Below, piece by piece: positions 16,201 to 22,770 of a stretch of 43,130 bases of DNA; the stretch's first letter is position 1, and every line of letters starts with the position of its first letter. The notes under the pieces were generated by a model that ran no database searches, was not told the origin of the DNA, and saw only the letters and a program-made list of their open reading frames with translations. Origin of the DNA: a virus; the IMG/VR virus record IMGVR_UViG_3300027506_000005, positions 1-43,130 of that record. The stretch is one strand, 5' to 3'. A program made the position numbers and the translations under genes.

Positions 16201-16756
16201 AGTCAACAATATCTGTTGTAAAAGCAGAATCTCTTTGTAAATCTACCTGACGTGCCTGAACATAATCAGAGTCAATAATGGTCGTTATAAATCCAGAGTC
16301 TCTTTGTAAATCTGCCTGACGTGCCTGTACATATGCTGAGTCTACAATCGCAATCACTTGATCTGAATCTACGAAGTCGCCGAGTGCAGGAATAGTAGGT
16401 GCACCTGTCAGTGAACTATAAGCAAAGTCTTGTGCAGTTTGTCTTGCCTGAACATATGCAGCATCAATAATGGTTGAAAGGTATGTTTCGGGAACTAGGA
16501 CTTGTACATATGCTGAGTCAATTAGGTTTGTGACTTCACTTGAATCTAGTTGAGCATTGGCAACAACTTCAACGGCATTAGCAATCTCTTCAACTCGTGC
16601 TGAATCGATAAATGCTTTTATGTTATTAGAAGCATCTTTATAATAGACTTTTCCGTCTTGATAGTTAATGGCGAGTTCGCCGTAATCAAGATCTCCTGCT
16701 GTAGGGATTCTTCCTGCGACGGAAGAACGTTTAATCAGTACCTTTGGTGTTGCCAT
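13274..16756 (-). CDS. Giant tail fibre protein with DSAYVQARQ and FLNG repeats
   Basis: A 1,160-residue modular fibre. Residues 1-50 resemble an Mtd_N-like attachment domain (LIKRSSVAGRIPTAGDLDYG, then GKVYYKD). Residues 50-370 and 550-740 carry about twenty copies of DS(A/D/S)xV, many as IVDSAYVQARQ. A spacer near 590-630 has the common marine-phage pattern GDLPSASDYHGMFAHV...YFAHAGNWVKL. Residues 745-1055 hold four tandem beta repeats of about 75-80 residues, marked VFVNGILM, VFLNGILL, VHVNGILL and VFLNGLLL, each followed by DYT or DYS. The C-terminal 90 residues (ARAVNLPSTASQGDEIRIID, then NITIGRSGHNIQG) form a widespread phage fibre tip domain. AGGACA precedes the start. Confidence 0.88.
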   Translation of the reverse strand: MATPKVLIKRSSVAGRIPTAGDLDYGELAINYQDGKVYYKDASNNIKAFIDSARVEEIANAVEVVANAQLDSSEVTNLIDSAYVQVLVPETYLSTIIDAAYVQARQTAQDFAYSSLTGAPTIPALGDFVDSDQVIAIVDSAYVQARQADLQRDSGFITTIIDSDYVQARQVDLQRDSAFTTDIVDSAYVQARQIKYNTSDFADSAYVTSQIPSVPTLGVDFVDSTLAGAMIDSAILEQVTKSFVDALNTNADTLDGFQGVHYLQYSNLQGTPTIPTLGVDFVDSAAVIRLISNEALDSDLTIALVDSAYIQLRDRFQDSAGINAIVDSAYVQARQISYNTSDFLDSSTVSLVVDAAYVQARQSGSGGTDSATVISLINSTVHDSDVAINLNNLVELGLGKNVTQNTYTSVNATVTGSRYADGSTSGTGTAHPYLQVSSLTNFLAGMDSGEAIWVSSDGVNFTNPSSVTWTGGYITNVNGNANLIQLSTNVNFWTYNGQTVYSGADVIRRSLRLQGDSSSSKIIASKNLSIEGDNGATITVAGYNIKDSGTVTSIIDSAYVRLQTRIGDSDIDFGSNKILYSNVYSVEGDLPSASDYHGMFAHVHGTGAGYFAHAGNWVKLANYADINPYSDAHVTTLVDSAYVALRDRFQDSAGISAIVDSDYIQLRQSGGAVTVQDEGSALSTSATTLNFVGSGVVASGTGATKTITISGGGGGGAGGLDSALTTQLIDSDYVASIVSSRAGELTTVTTTITATASQVLFPATKPVVNADVFVNGILMVLTTDYTIDSASISLVSAAGAGDVISIVDRDVVHKQVAVQSLRTNKFTYTATLNQTIFTGADNAGVTLSVPNGSTDVFLNGILLVDSDDYSINGAGTTVTLTTGADASDGIIISNQTGTVVTPHVDQFEYVTSSPATVITGVDQNGKTLSYNPNSVQVHVNGILLKNFSDYTASNGYSIVLTEATIANDDVVVSAFSGIGNADLTTYKFTASAGQTHFSGEDTAGKHLNYENDNIQVFLNGLLLNDSDDYTAIGGKSVTLLDAANLNDELKVSAFARGRPLTGPTNAWKVGTGTVSASAGEKIFIDTFGSARAVNLPSTASQGDEIRIIDVTGNAATNNITIGRSGHNIQGVASDLTININRTALGLVYYDATQGWLLTEN
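13342..13349 (-). promoter_or_regulatory. Possible in-gene late promoter before the 414-residue fibre gene
   Basis: An exact minus-strand TATAAATA lies within the last 80 bases of the giant fibre gene and 70 bases before the start at 13272. It encodes part of the NINI stretch, so it may be coincidental, but its position is right for separate transcription of the downstream fibre gene. Confidence 0.4.
13592..14524 (-). repeat. Four tandem FLNG beta repeats in the giant fibre
   Basis: Four protein-level repeats of about 75-80 residues (residues 745-1055). Each contains a V(F/H)(V/L)NG(I/L)L(L/M) strand, then (S/T)DY(T/S), then a V(T/V)L or ISLV strand, and ends in a (D)VV(V/S)S or ELKVSAF-type strand. 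The copies are diverged at DNA level. Similar repeats stack as beta units in other phage fibres; stacking here is inference. Confidence 0.7.
15647..16609 (-). repeat. DSAYVQARQ repeat region of the giant fibre
   Basis: Residues about 50-370 of the fibre hold more than a dozen copies of a hydrophobic-x-DS(A/D)Y(V/I)Q(A/L)R(Q/D) motif at irregular spacing. The local period is 23 residues in the most regular part. Serine codons differ between copies (AGC near 15770-15778, TCT near 16196-16204, TCA near 16334-16342), so the repetition is conserved as protein rather than as DNA. Confidence 0.8.
16231..16368 (-). repeat. Tandem 69-bp repeat, two copies
   Basis: Copies begin at 16231 and 16300. Their first 28 or so bases are almost identical (CTCTTTGTAAATCT, then CCTGACGTGCCTG), after which they diverge. 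They encode two units containing QARQ(A/V)DLQRDS. This is the only DNA-level near-identity I see within the longer protein repeat and could be a recent duplication. Confidence 0.6.
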
Positions 16757-16778
16757 AATAGTGTTGTCCTAATAAAAA

Positions 16779-18308
16779 TTAGTATGTTCCGCAATCAATA
16801 GTTGCTATTTCCACGTTTCCGCCTGATACAGCGAAATCTATCGCATCAAAAGAAGCGATACCTTTATTATTCGAGTCTGCGTTTTCGCCTGATACAGTTA
16901 AGTTACCGCCAGCAAAAGATAAATCCATACCTTCACCTGCCGCCATAGTTAATTGTAAGTCAGAATCAAAATTTGCTTTTGTATAAATTTCTTCAACATC
17001 AATACTGAATTGACCAGTACCAGAATTGTAAGTTAAATCCCCACCACCACTGAAGTGCGCTCTTACTTCTGCGGCACTTGGACCTGTATAGGTAAACCCA
17101 CCAGTTGAATTATCATAAGCGAATGAACCGTCACCGCCAGCATCCGTAATACTTAATGCTGCTCTTGCTCTTGCATCAGTGTAATAAAGGTTGCTTCCTT
17201 CGGTTAGATCACCAGTAGTTTTAGTTGCTATCCGTGTATCAAAGTCAGCATTCGCTCTGGCAGTTGTGTAGTAAAGGTTAGTTCCTTCAGATAAATCTGT
17301 TGTAGACTTAGCATTGAAGTCAGAATCAAACCCAAGATATCTACCAGTTAATCCGCCTGATAAGAAGATACTTTGAGCACTGATATCTTTATTGAAGTTC
17401 CATCTATCTGTACCTGACTTATAGAAGATATCTGCATTAGCACCTTCTACATGGATACCAGCAGAGTCTGCTGCTGCGGCATTGATTGCGCCATCAGCGA
17501 GGGTGATATTCTTGTCAGCAACATCAACAACAGTAGAATTAACTGTAGTTGTCGTACCGTTGACTTGTAAATTACCAACGATAGTTACAGTTCCACCGAC
17601 AGCATCTAGATTCAAGTTGCCAGAGGTTGTTGTTATAGTATTAGCATTGATATCAATATTATCAACAGTAAGTCGTGATAATCCAAGAACGTCAGAATCA
17701 AGTGCAAGTTCTACTCTAACAGAATTGCCTGATATATCGGTTCTTGAGGTGTTGAAGTTGAAACCACCTTGAAGGAGTATGCTTGAACCTGTTTGTACGT
17801 TACCTAGTCCGTCAGCATTTGTGTCACCAGAAACGAATACGATATCTTTTGTATCTACATAGTTTTTAGTAGCAACATCTTGCGCGGCAGAAGGATCTAT
17901 AACATTAGAAATGGTAGAAGTTGATGCATCAATTATAGATGTTGCGGGATTGATTGTAACATTACCAGAGGAAGTTGAAAACGAATTTCCGTCGATAGTG
18001 ATGTTATCAATAAGAAGTTGATCAATCTTATTATCAGCACCAGTGACAATAGCACTGGATGCTTTGACCGTTCCTTTAGGGTGATCCAACATATCGGTGA
18101 AATATTTACCACCGATCTGATGTACTACACTTGCCGCACCGTTAGTATTACCGCCAGCACCTATGAATAAACGATCACCACCTGCTGAATCACCTGCGGT
18201 GTAAGTATAACCAAGTTCACCTGTAAGTAGAATCTTTGCACTAGCATTTATAGAAGTGCTAATGACTGGGGTTCTATCAGAGGATTTTATTAAAATTCTG
18301 TTTGACAT
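16779..18308 (-). CDS. Tail fibre-like structural protein with TEGxNLYYT repeats
   Basis: A 509-residue soluble beta-rich protein. The N-terminus (MSNRILIKSSDRTPVI, then LLTGELGYTYTAG and DRLFIGAGG) resembles the Mtd_N-like attachment domain. Residues about 150-155 have the fibre motif AATKNYVD as DVATKNYVD. About 190-270 there is a ladder of short strands (LTVDNIDINANTITT, NLNLDAVGGTVTIVGNLQVN), and about 340-385 there are two copies of DL(S/T)EG(T/S)NLYYT(T/D)AR. These elements are common in marine T4-like fibre or baseplate-fibre proteins. The start overlaps the preceding stop as TAATG. It is likely a fibre shaft component next to the giant fibre. Confidence 0.82.
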   Translation of the reverse strand: MSNRILIKSSDRTPVISTSINASAKILLTGELGYTYTAGDSAGGDRLFIGAGGNTNGAASVVHQIGGKYFTDMLDHPKGTVKASSAIVTGADNKIDQLLIDNITIDGNSFSTSSGNVTINPATSIIDASTSTISNVIDPSAAQDVATKNYVDTKDIVFVSGDTNADGLGNVQTGSSILLQGGFNFNTSRTDISGNSVRVELALDSDVLGLSRLTVDNIDINANTITTTSGNLNLDAVGGTVTIVGNLQVNGTTTTVNSTVVDVADKNITLADGAINAAAADSAGIHVEGANADIFYKSGTDRWNFNKDISAQSIFLSGGLTGRYLGFDSDFNAKSTTDLSEGTNLYYTTARANADFDTRIATKTTGDLTEGSNLYYTDARARAALSITDAGGDGSFAYDNSTGGFTYTGPSAAEVRAHFSGGGDLTYNSGTGQFSIDVEEIYTKANFDSDLQLTMAAGEGMDLSFAGGNLTVSGENADSNNKGIASFDAIDFAVSGGNVEIATIDCGTY

Positions 18309-18550
18309 TAAAAGTCGCCCCCTGCGGAATCTGCTGATGCTGCTCCACCACCTGCGATGATGACATTATCAACTTGTCCTATAGAAGTGAATTTACCTGT
18401 ACTTGCCTTAAAGACCAACAGGTTTCCATCCGCATTAGAATCAGCAGTTACATCGATAAGATCGTTGATGCTCTGTACCGAAGCACCTGTAACTTTTCTA
18501 ACAGGTGTTCCAATGGTAATCTTTTTAATGTGTGTAATATTTGTTGCCAT
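18308..18550 (-). CDS. Small fibre-associated protein, 80 residues
   Basis: A short protein without an assigned family. It has the motif SINDLIDVTADSNADGNLLV followed by FKASTGKFTSIG (residues about 27-58), a pattern seen in phage fibre proteins as 'LxDV...xDGxxLVyxxxTGkW'. A Gly/Ala-rich tail contains SADSAGG. It directly abuts the 116-residue gene upstream and overlaps the 509-residue gene downstream as TAATG, so it is translated as part of the fibre operon. It may be an adaptor between the baseplate and the fibre. Confidence 0.72.
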   Translation of the reverse strand: MATNITHIKKITIGTPVRKVTGASVQSINDLIDVTADSNADGNLLVFKASTGKFTSIGQVDNVIIAGGGAASADSAGGDF

Positions 18551-18901
18551 TTATGTCACCGATGGACTAACTCTAATTTTTCCTTCAAGGATTCTCTCAA
18601 CCACTGTCGCTCCGTTAGAGTCAACAAAAGAGATCTCCGCATCATAAACATAGTTGCCGACTTTTAGAGTGTCTGTTTGCAAGTTTGTTAAGGAAAGAGT
18701 TACTATACCATCGGTTTGGGGCACATTAATTGCCGCAGAAAAGGCGAGTGTATCGGAATCCGTGCTATTATAGTTCCGCTTCATTTTAGCAGCGGCACTG
18801 TAGTTATTAAGATCTTTGGGATTTCCTAGATGATCAATTAGGTCTAGTTGTATTGCTACATCCGACCCTTTGTCGATCGTAAATTTTTCGTATTCTGCCA
18901 T
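18551..18901 (-). CDS. Baseplate upper protein-like (BppU_N-type) beta protein
   Basis: A 116-residue protein whose pattern (KGSDVAIQLDLIDHLGNPKD, then NYSAAAKMKRNY, GIVTLSLTNLQTDTL, GNYVYDAEISFVD and VVERILEGKIRVSPSVT) matches the beta-sandwich domain found at the start of phage baseplate upper and fibre-attachment proteins. The closing ...EG.I.VSPSVT is typical. It is likely a collar or adaptor on which fibres mount. It is the first gene after a TATAAATA late promoter and leads the fibre operon 18901 to 6917. The assignment rests on pattern recognition only. Confidence 0.72.
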   Translation of the reverse strand: MAEYEKFTIDKGSDVAIQLDLIDHLGNPKDLNNYSAAAKMKRNYNSTDSDTLAFSAAINVPQTDGIVTLSLTNLQTDTLKVGNYVYDAEISFVDSNGATVVERILEGKIRVSPSVT

Positions 18902-18946
18902 TTTCCACTCTCGATGCTGAGTAACTCGGTCATGATATTATACGTT

Positions 18947-18954
18947 TATTTATA
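18947..18954 (-). promoter_or_regulatory. T4-type late promoter core upstream of the fibre operon
   Basis: An exact minus-strand TATAAATA in the 64-base gap between the methyltransferase-like stop (18966) and the start at 18901, about 46 bases before the start codon. It would drive the 116-, 80-, 509- and 1,160-residue genes and those beyond. Confidence 0.8.
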
Positions 18955-18965
18955 ATTTAATCGTT

Positions 18966-19514
18966 TTATAAACCGATCAACATGAAACGATTATATTTTT
19001 CGAGAGGAAGGGTGTGCTCTTCTAAGACTTTCATATCAATTTTATTTGCAAAATCTGACGAATTTACTTTACAATTGATGTGATCCGTGATATAATAGTA
19101 GTCATTGCTTTGTAGAACAACGACACTATCTTTTCTTTTTTTGGATATGAACCCATTTATAACATCATCTGTAATATGCTCGCATGAAGTGCATATAATA
19201 ATATCATAAGGAGTAGGATCAAAATCTTCTATAGTTGAAGTTTGATATGTAACATTTGAAAAGAGTTTGACTTCTTTACACATAGGATCCATGTCAAACG
19301 ATACGGCATTACCAATCATATGCGCTGCTAATCCGTGCCAACCTGCTGCTACGCAGACCTTTGGTTTTTCCTTATACATATCTATGTATGGTTGGAGTTG
19401 ATTGACCAACCATAGTTTATTTAACACCTGATTGCTATTGACAGAGTTGGCGATTGACCTTGCTGTTTCAATATTATCACATGACTGGATTTTATCTATT
19501 GCGATTTGTAGCAT
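18966..19514 (-). CDS. SAM-dependent methyltransferase-like protein
   Basis: A 182-residue protein with a class I methyltransferase-like Rossmann pattern. Motif I-like KVCVAAGWHGLAAHMI spans about residues 52-67 (with GWHG replacing the usual GxGxG). An acidic strand end FDMDP at 73-77 could bind the cofactor ribose. Residues about 102-112 read YDIIICTSCEH, resembling the 'DxIxxxxxxEH' motif of this fold. The N-terminal 45 residues are helical. The substrate is unknown; the next-door glycosyltransferases suggest a sugar or surface modification. Its ATG overlaps the divergent glycosyltransferase ATG by two bases, and a TATAAATA sits only ten bases upstream. No good Shine-Dalgarno sequence is visible, so the true start is somewhat uncertain. 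Confidence 0.72.
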   Translation of the reverse strand: MLQIAIDKIQSCDNIETARSIANSVNSNQVLNKLWLVNQLQPYIDMYKEKPKVCVAAGWHGLAAHMIGNAVSFDMDPMCKEVKLFSNVTYQTSTIEDFDPTPYDIIICTSCEHITDDVINGFISKKRKDSVVVLQSNDYYYITDHINCKVNSSDFANKIDMKVLEEHTLPLEKYNRFMLIGL

Positions 19515-20421
19515 GACAAAAGTTATTTATAGTCTTTATATAGACATACCGAAAGATGAACTGGATCCACAACCAGCATACCATGGCGACACTATCTCAA
19601 AAACTTTGAGGACAAAGGAAAGGATGTCGGACTATTATGTTTGGTTGAGGAAAAGGCAAGAGGAGTATGCCGAAAGCATAGGTGTAGAATATAAACTCTT
19701 TCAATACGATAATCAATACTTAGAGTTCAAAGAAACCTTTGCAGATAAACCCTATATTACAACATACAATATAATAAATTTTTATAAAATCCATTTGATG
19801 TATGAACTTGCCAAAACATATGACGAGATACTCTATCTAGACTTTGATGTAGTACCCCTTAAAAATGAATGTTTCTTTGAGCGTTGGAAATTAAAACAAA
19901 ATGGAATGGCGATACTTTCAAACAGGAAGTATATAAACATTTCGCTTCATAAGATGATGCTAGATAGAGAGTTTCATGAAGAGTTCGGAGCGAACCCTAC
20001 ATATACATCAAACCGTTCACCGACTGCAAAATACTGGAACTGTAGGGCACTTCTTACCGAAAACGATATGTCAGGTGCTAATGATGTATACAATACTGGT
20101 ATCGTAGGAATAACGAAAGATCAATTAAAACAGTTGAACTACTTTGAAAACTTCGATGAACTATTACTAGAGATGAAAGGTTTAAAAGAAGATCCGTTCA
20201 GTATGTACCCACCGCATATCACTGACTTGTTCGGATATGATAACGAAACGATATGGAGTTTTAAGGCGAGGATGAATAATGTTACTGCTCAATTACTTGA
20301 TTCAGAGTGGCATCAATTTATGGATAAAATTAGTTTTGTTTCAAAAAAGACTAAATTAGTTCATGTCATCAATAAAGACTTTGCATATGTGAAAGACTGG
20401 TATGAAAAGAATAATATTTAG
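19513..20421 (+). CDS. DXD glycosyltransferase, first gene of the plus-strand island
   Basis: A predicted nucleotide-sugar glycosyltransferase of the GT-A fold. The ORF is open from 19432, but ATG at 19513 (MTKVIYSLYIDIP) begins with the expected first beta strand and avoids 82 bases of overlap with the divergent gene, giving 302 residues. The strand-plus-acidic motif YDEILYLDFDVVP places DFD at 110-112, the probable metal/UDP-sugar site. VYNTGIVGI (residues 192-200) matches the NTG loop of GT8-like enzymes, and LVHVINKDF near the end resembles the terminal H..K element. No membrane segment is seen, so it is cytosolic. It is a paralogue of the next gene. Donor and acceptor are unknown. Confidence 0.85.
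   Translation: MTKVIYSLYIDIPKDELDPQPAYHGDTISKTLRTKERMSDYYVWLRKRQEEYAESIGVEYKLFQYDNQYLEFKETFADKPYITTYNIINFYKIHLMYELAKTYDEILYLDFDVVPLKNECFFERWKLKQNGMAILSNRKYINISLHKMMLDREFHEEFGANPTYTSNRSPTAKYWNCRALLTENDMSGANDVYNTGIVGITKDQLKQLNYFENFDELLLEMKGLKEDPFSMYPPHITDLFGYDNETIWSFKARMNNVTAQLLDSEWHQFMDKISFVSKKTKLVHVINKDFAYVKDWYEKNNI
19524..19531 (-). promoter_or_regulatory. Late promoter core placed almost on the methyltransferase start
   Basis: An exact minus-strand TATAAATA lies within codons 4-7 of the plus-strand glycosyltransferase. T4 late transcripts begin about six bases past this core, which would leave only a few bases before the ATG at 19514. Either the message is nearly leaderless, the true start is further in, or the match is fortuitous. 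Confidence 0.5.
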
Positions 20422-21178
20422 CACATACACCAATACGGTAGATAATCACGCATCAGCGACTGATTTTAAAAAGTCTCAGTTCGAAAAGTTCAAAGGAGAC
20501 TTAGAAAGATCACAGAAAGAATATGCCGCACTATGCGGTGCTGATTATGATTTGTATGTGACCAAAGAAAGAGACTATGCGACTATCCAGTTTGATAAAC
20601 TGAGAAGAATGGAATACTTCGCTAATTTCTATGACGAGGTTGTTTATCTTGACTTTGACGTAGTACCGAGAACAAATAAAAATATGTTCAATCATTTTGA
20701 TTTACAGACGATATGCGCATATGGTATTGATAGAACTCCTCCTGTAGAAACTTTGAAGTGGGCATTAGAAAAGGATAAGTTCGATCTGATGAATATGTAT
20801 TCTAAGACCTGTGCTAAAAATGCGATGCTACTGTTGGATGAGATATACGGTTCTGCTGAAATAATAAATACTGGAGTTGTTGCTGCTAATAGCGAGGCAA
20901 TCAAGAACCTCAACTTTTCTGAAAACTTTGAGATGATGAATGGTAAGATATACGAGGCAATGGCAGACAATTTATATCCTGAAGAAATTAGTAGAAACTG
21001 GCACCCGAATAACGAAGTTTATATCTCTTATATGATTGAAAGGTTTAACATACCATATACGAATATTGGTTTACAATGGAATCTTCTTATAGACCGTGCT
21101 TGTCCGGAACCAACAGATGCTGCTTATATGTGGCATCATGTCAATAAAGAATTTGAGTTAAGTTATGGCGAAAAATAA
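20402..21178 (+). CDS. DXD glycosyltransferase, paralogue of the upstream gene
   Basis: A 258-residue GT-A type enzyme. It shares with its upstream neighbour the motif YDEVVYLDFDVVP (DFD at 84-86), the loop IINTGVVAAN (residues 154-163) and a late histidine element (MWHHVNKEF, near residue 243). The start overlaps the preceding gene by 20 bases, so the two are translationally coupled. Divergence in the central region (residues 100-150) suggests a different acceptor or donor. As two enzymes in series they could add successive sugars. A host cell-surface or virion target cannot be distinguished from the sequence. Confidence 0.85.
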   Translation: MKRIIFSTYTNTVDNHASATDFKKSQFEKFKGDLERSQKEYAALCGADYDLYVTKERDYATIQFDKLRRMEYFANFYDEVVYLDFDVVPRTNKNMFNHFDLQTICAYGIDRTPPVETLKWALEKDKFDLMNMYSKTCAKNAMLLLDEIYGSAEIINTGVVAANSEAIKNLNFSENFEMMNGKIYEAMADNLYPEEISRNWHPNNEVYISYMIERFNIPYTNIGLQWNLLIDRACPEPTDAAYMWHHVNKEFELSYGEK

Positions 21179-22385
21179 ACTGAAACGAATAAACGAGTTC
21201 ATGAAAAGGAATAAGTCTTTTTGCCCTGCTGCTTTTCACGAGATATACGCAGATAACTCAGGTAGATATAGACTATGTTGTCACGCCAGACCTATACCTG
21301 AATTCAAAAACATGGACTTCAAAGAGGAAAAGCATTTACCATTTGACTATTTTCTGTCTGATGCTATGGAAGAAGTAAGGCAAAAAATGTTAGAAGGGGA
21401 AACGATTCCTGCGTGTAAAACATGTTATTCTATTGAAAAGAAAAGTCCTGATGGTTCTTCCTATAGGCAAAAAATGTTTGAAAAACATGGTATGAACACT
21501 GAAGTAAATAGGGTCAATTTGAAAGTAAGGTTCTTTGGTAATTACTGCAACCTATCTTGCTACATGTGCCACCCATTCAACTCTACATCTAGAGGAAAAG
21601 AATTAAAAGAGATATTCCCGAAGTCAAATAAAGAAGATTATGATAACTTTATTGCTAAACAACTAGCGAATGATGAAGGCATTAATATAAAATACAGCGA
21701 TTGGGATAATTATTTTAATCACATTTTAGAAAACATAGATCTTATAAGAACTTTTCAAATGATGGGTGGTGAAACTCTACAACTTCCAAAGTACTGGGAG
21801 ATGCTAGATAGAATACCAAAAGATAAAGCAAAAAATATCAGAGTAAGTGCACAAACAAATCTTACTGAAATACGATATAAAAACTTTAGTGTGTTTGATA
21901 CTGCGGATAAGTTTGAGCAATTAACGCTGGGTGCATCCGTAGATCATTATGGTGATAAGTTAAGTTTCATGAGATATCCTATTGATCCTCAAGTGTTTGA
22001 AAATAATTTACAAGAGATAATAGATGGTGGGGTTAGATACTCTTTAGACTTAACTGTTTCTATTCTCAACATTGATGAACTAGATGAGATAAGAAAGTAT
22101 TACAAAGATAAATTCAGCATTCCTGAGCATATAAACTTGCACTTCAGCAACGTAGTAAGAGGTCCAGAATATCTCAGCATTAGAAATTTACCACAGAGAA
22201 TGAAGGATAGGTATCTAGAAAAGTACCACGACCTGACATATGTTGTTGCTGAATTAAGGGAAGAACCGAATCAACCAGTCGATAAGTTTATTGCGTACTG
22301 TGACAAACTTTGGTTACACAGAGGTGGGACTGATTGGAAAATATTATGGAAAGATTTTTTAGATGATTTACATCAGCAACGATAA
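21165..22385 (+). CDS. Twitch-type radical SAM protein
   Basis: A 406-residue radical SAM enzyme. The cluster-binding motif is C128-x3-C132-x2-C135 within GNYCNLSCYMCHPF, preceded by a hydrophobic strand (NLKVRFFGN). MMGGETL at about 199-205 gives the GGE motif that contacts SAM. The N-terminus holds a second Cys set (C20, C38, C39, C84, C87: FCPAAF, LCCHARP, CKTCY), as expected for a SPASM/twitch auxiliary iron-sulfur site placed before the barrel. Such proteins occur in marine phages and in surface-polysaccharide clusters. The substrate is unknown; peptide modification or sugar chemistry are both possible. It overlaps both neighbours (14 and 23 bases). Confidence 0.87.
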   Translation: MAKNKLKRINEFMKRNKSFCPAAFHEIYADNSGRYRLCCHARPIPEFKNMDFKEEKHLPFDYFLSDAMEEVRQKMLEGETIPACKTCYSIEKKSPDGSSYRQKMFEKHGMNTEVNRVNLKVRFFGNYCNLSCYMCHPFNSTSRGKELKEIFPKSNKEDYDNFIAKQLANDEGINIKYSDWDNYFNHILENIDLIRTFQMMGGETLQLPKYWEMLDRIPKDKAKNIRVSAQTNLTEIRYKNFSVFDTADKFEQLTLGASVDHYGDKLSFMRYPIDPQVFENNLQEIIDGGVRYSLDLTVSILNIDELDEIRKYYKDKFSIPEHINLHFSNVVRGPEYLSIRNLPQRMKDRYLEKYHDLTYVVAELREEPNQPVDKFIAYCDKLWLHRGGTDWKILWKDFLDDLHQQR

Positions 22386-22770
22386 AACGAAGATAGTATC
22401 TTTTACAATTAAAAAGATAATTACTTGCATAGACGAAGAGTCTGCTCGTACTATCGAACAAAACATGATGCAACTGGCGAATGCTAGTTTCGGTGATATC
22501 AAGATACCTGTATTCAGTTTCGGTAGGAATCAAACGAACGTATGGTATATTTCTGATTATGTAAAGGGAAAGATCCTAAAGAAAAAAGAAATGGGAGTCG
22601 TTTATGAAAACGTGGTAAAACGATCACCGCTTTTCACTTTGACTAATTTCAGTCATGAAAACTATATCAGGTGTCAAAACACAGGATTGATTTACTACAT
22701 TGATTTGAATGACTGTGGGGATATGGCGCACTTAGAAAGAGAAGATTTATTTGAGCGGTACAATGCTTAG
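22363..22770 (+). CDS. Small kinase-like protein, 135 residues
   Basis: I do not recognise a named family, but the pattern recalls a shrunken kinase of the aminoglycoside/choline/LPS kinase type. An N-terminal beta portion is followed by a hinge-like VWYISDYVKGKIL (residues 60-72). Then come TNFSHENYIRC (94-104), in the position of a catalytic loop, and LIYYIDLNDCGDM (109-121), in the position of a DFG-like metal site (IDxxDxG). The catalytic Asp of HxD is replaced (SHEN), and the helical C-lobe is absent. It could be a pseudokinase, a binding partner for a neighbouring enzyme, or an unrelated fold. It overlaps the radical SAM gene by 23 bases and the next gene by eight. Confidence 0.7.
   Translation: MIYISNDKTKIVSFTIKKIITCIDEESARTIEQNMMQLANASFGDIKIPVFSFGRNQTNVWYISDYVKGKILKKKEMGVVYENVVKRSPLFTLTNFSHENYIRCQNTGLIYYIDLNDCGDMAHLEREDLFERYNA

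Noticed and set aside
15647-16609. Regularly recurring short DNA similarities that could look like a CRISPR array
   Set aside because: The repeats are in frame in a long ORF, vary in codons and spacing, and have no unique spacers of uniform length.
13274-16756. A diversity-generating retroelement target, because of the Mtd_N-like N-terminus
   Set aside because: No reverse transcriptase, accessory gene or template repeat is visible in the window, and no adenine-biased variable copy was found at the fibre C-terminus.
19432-19512. Longer N-terminus for the first glycosyltransferase starting at 19432
   Set aside because: The added residues are antisense to the methyltransferase-like gene, and the first GT-A beta strand begins at MTKVIYSL (19513).
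22751-22762. TTG start at 22751 for the last glycosyltransferase
   Set aside because: ATG at 22763 starts directly with the first beta strand and gives the ATG/TAG overlap typical of the island.
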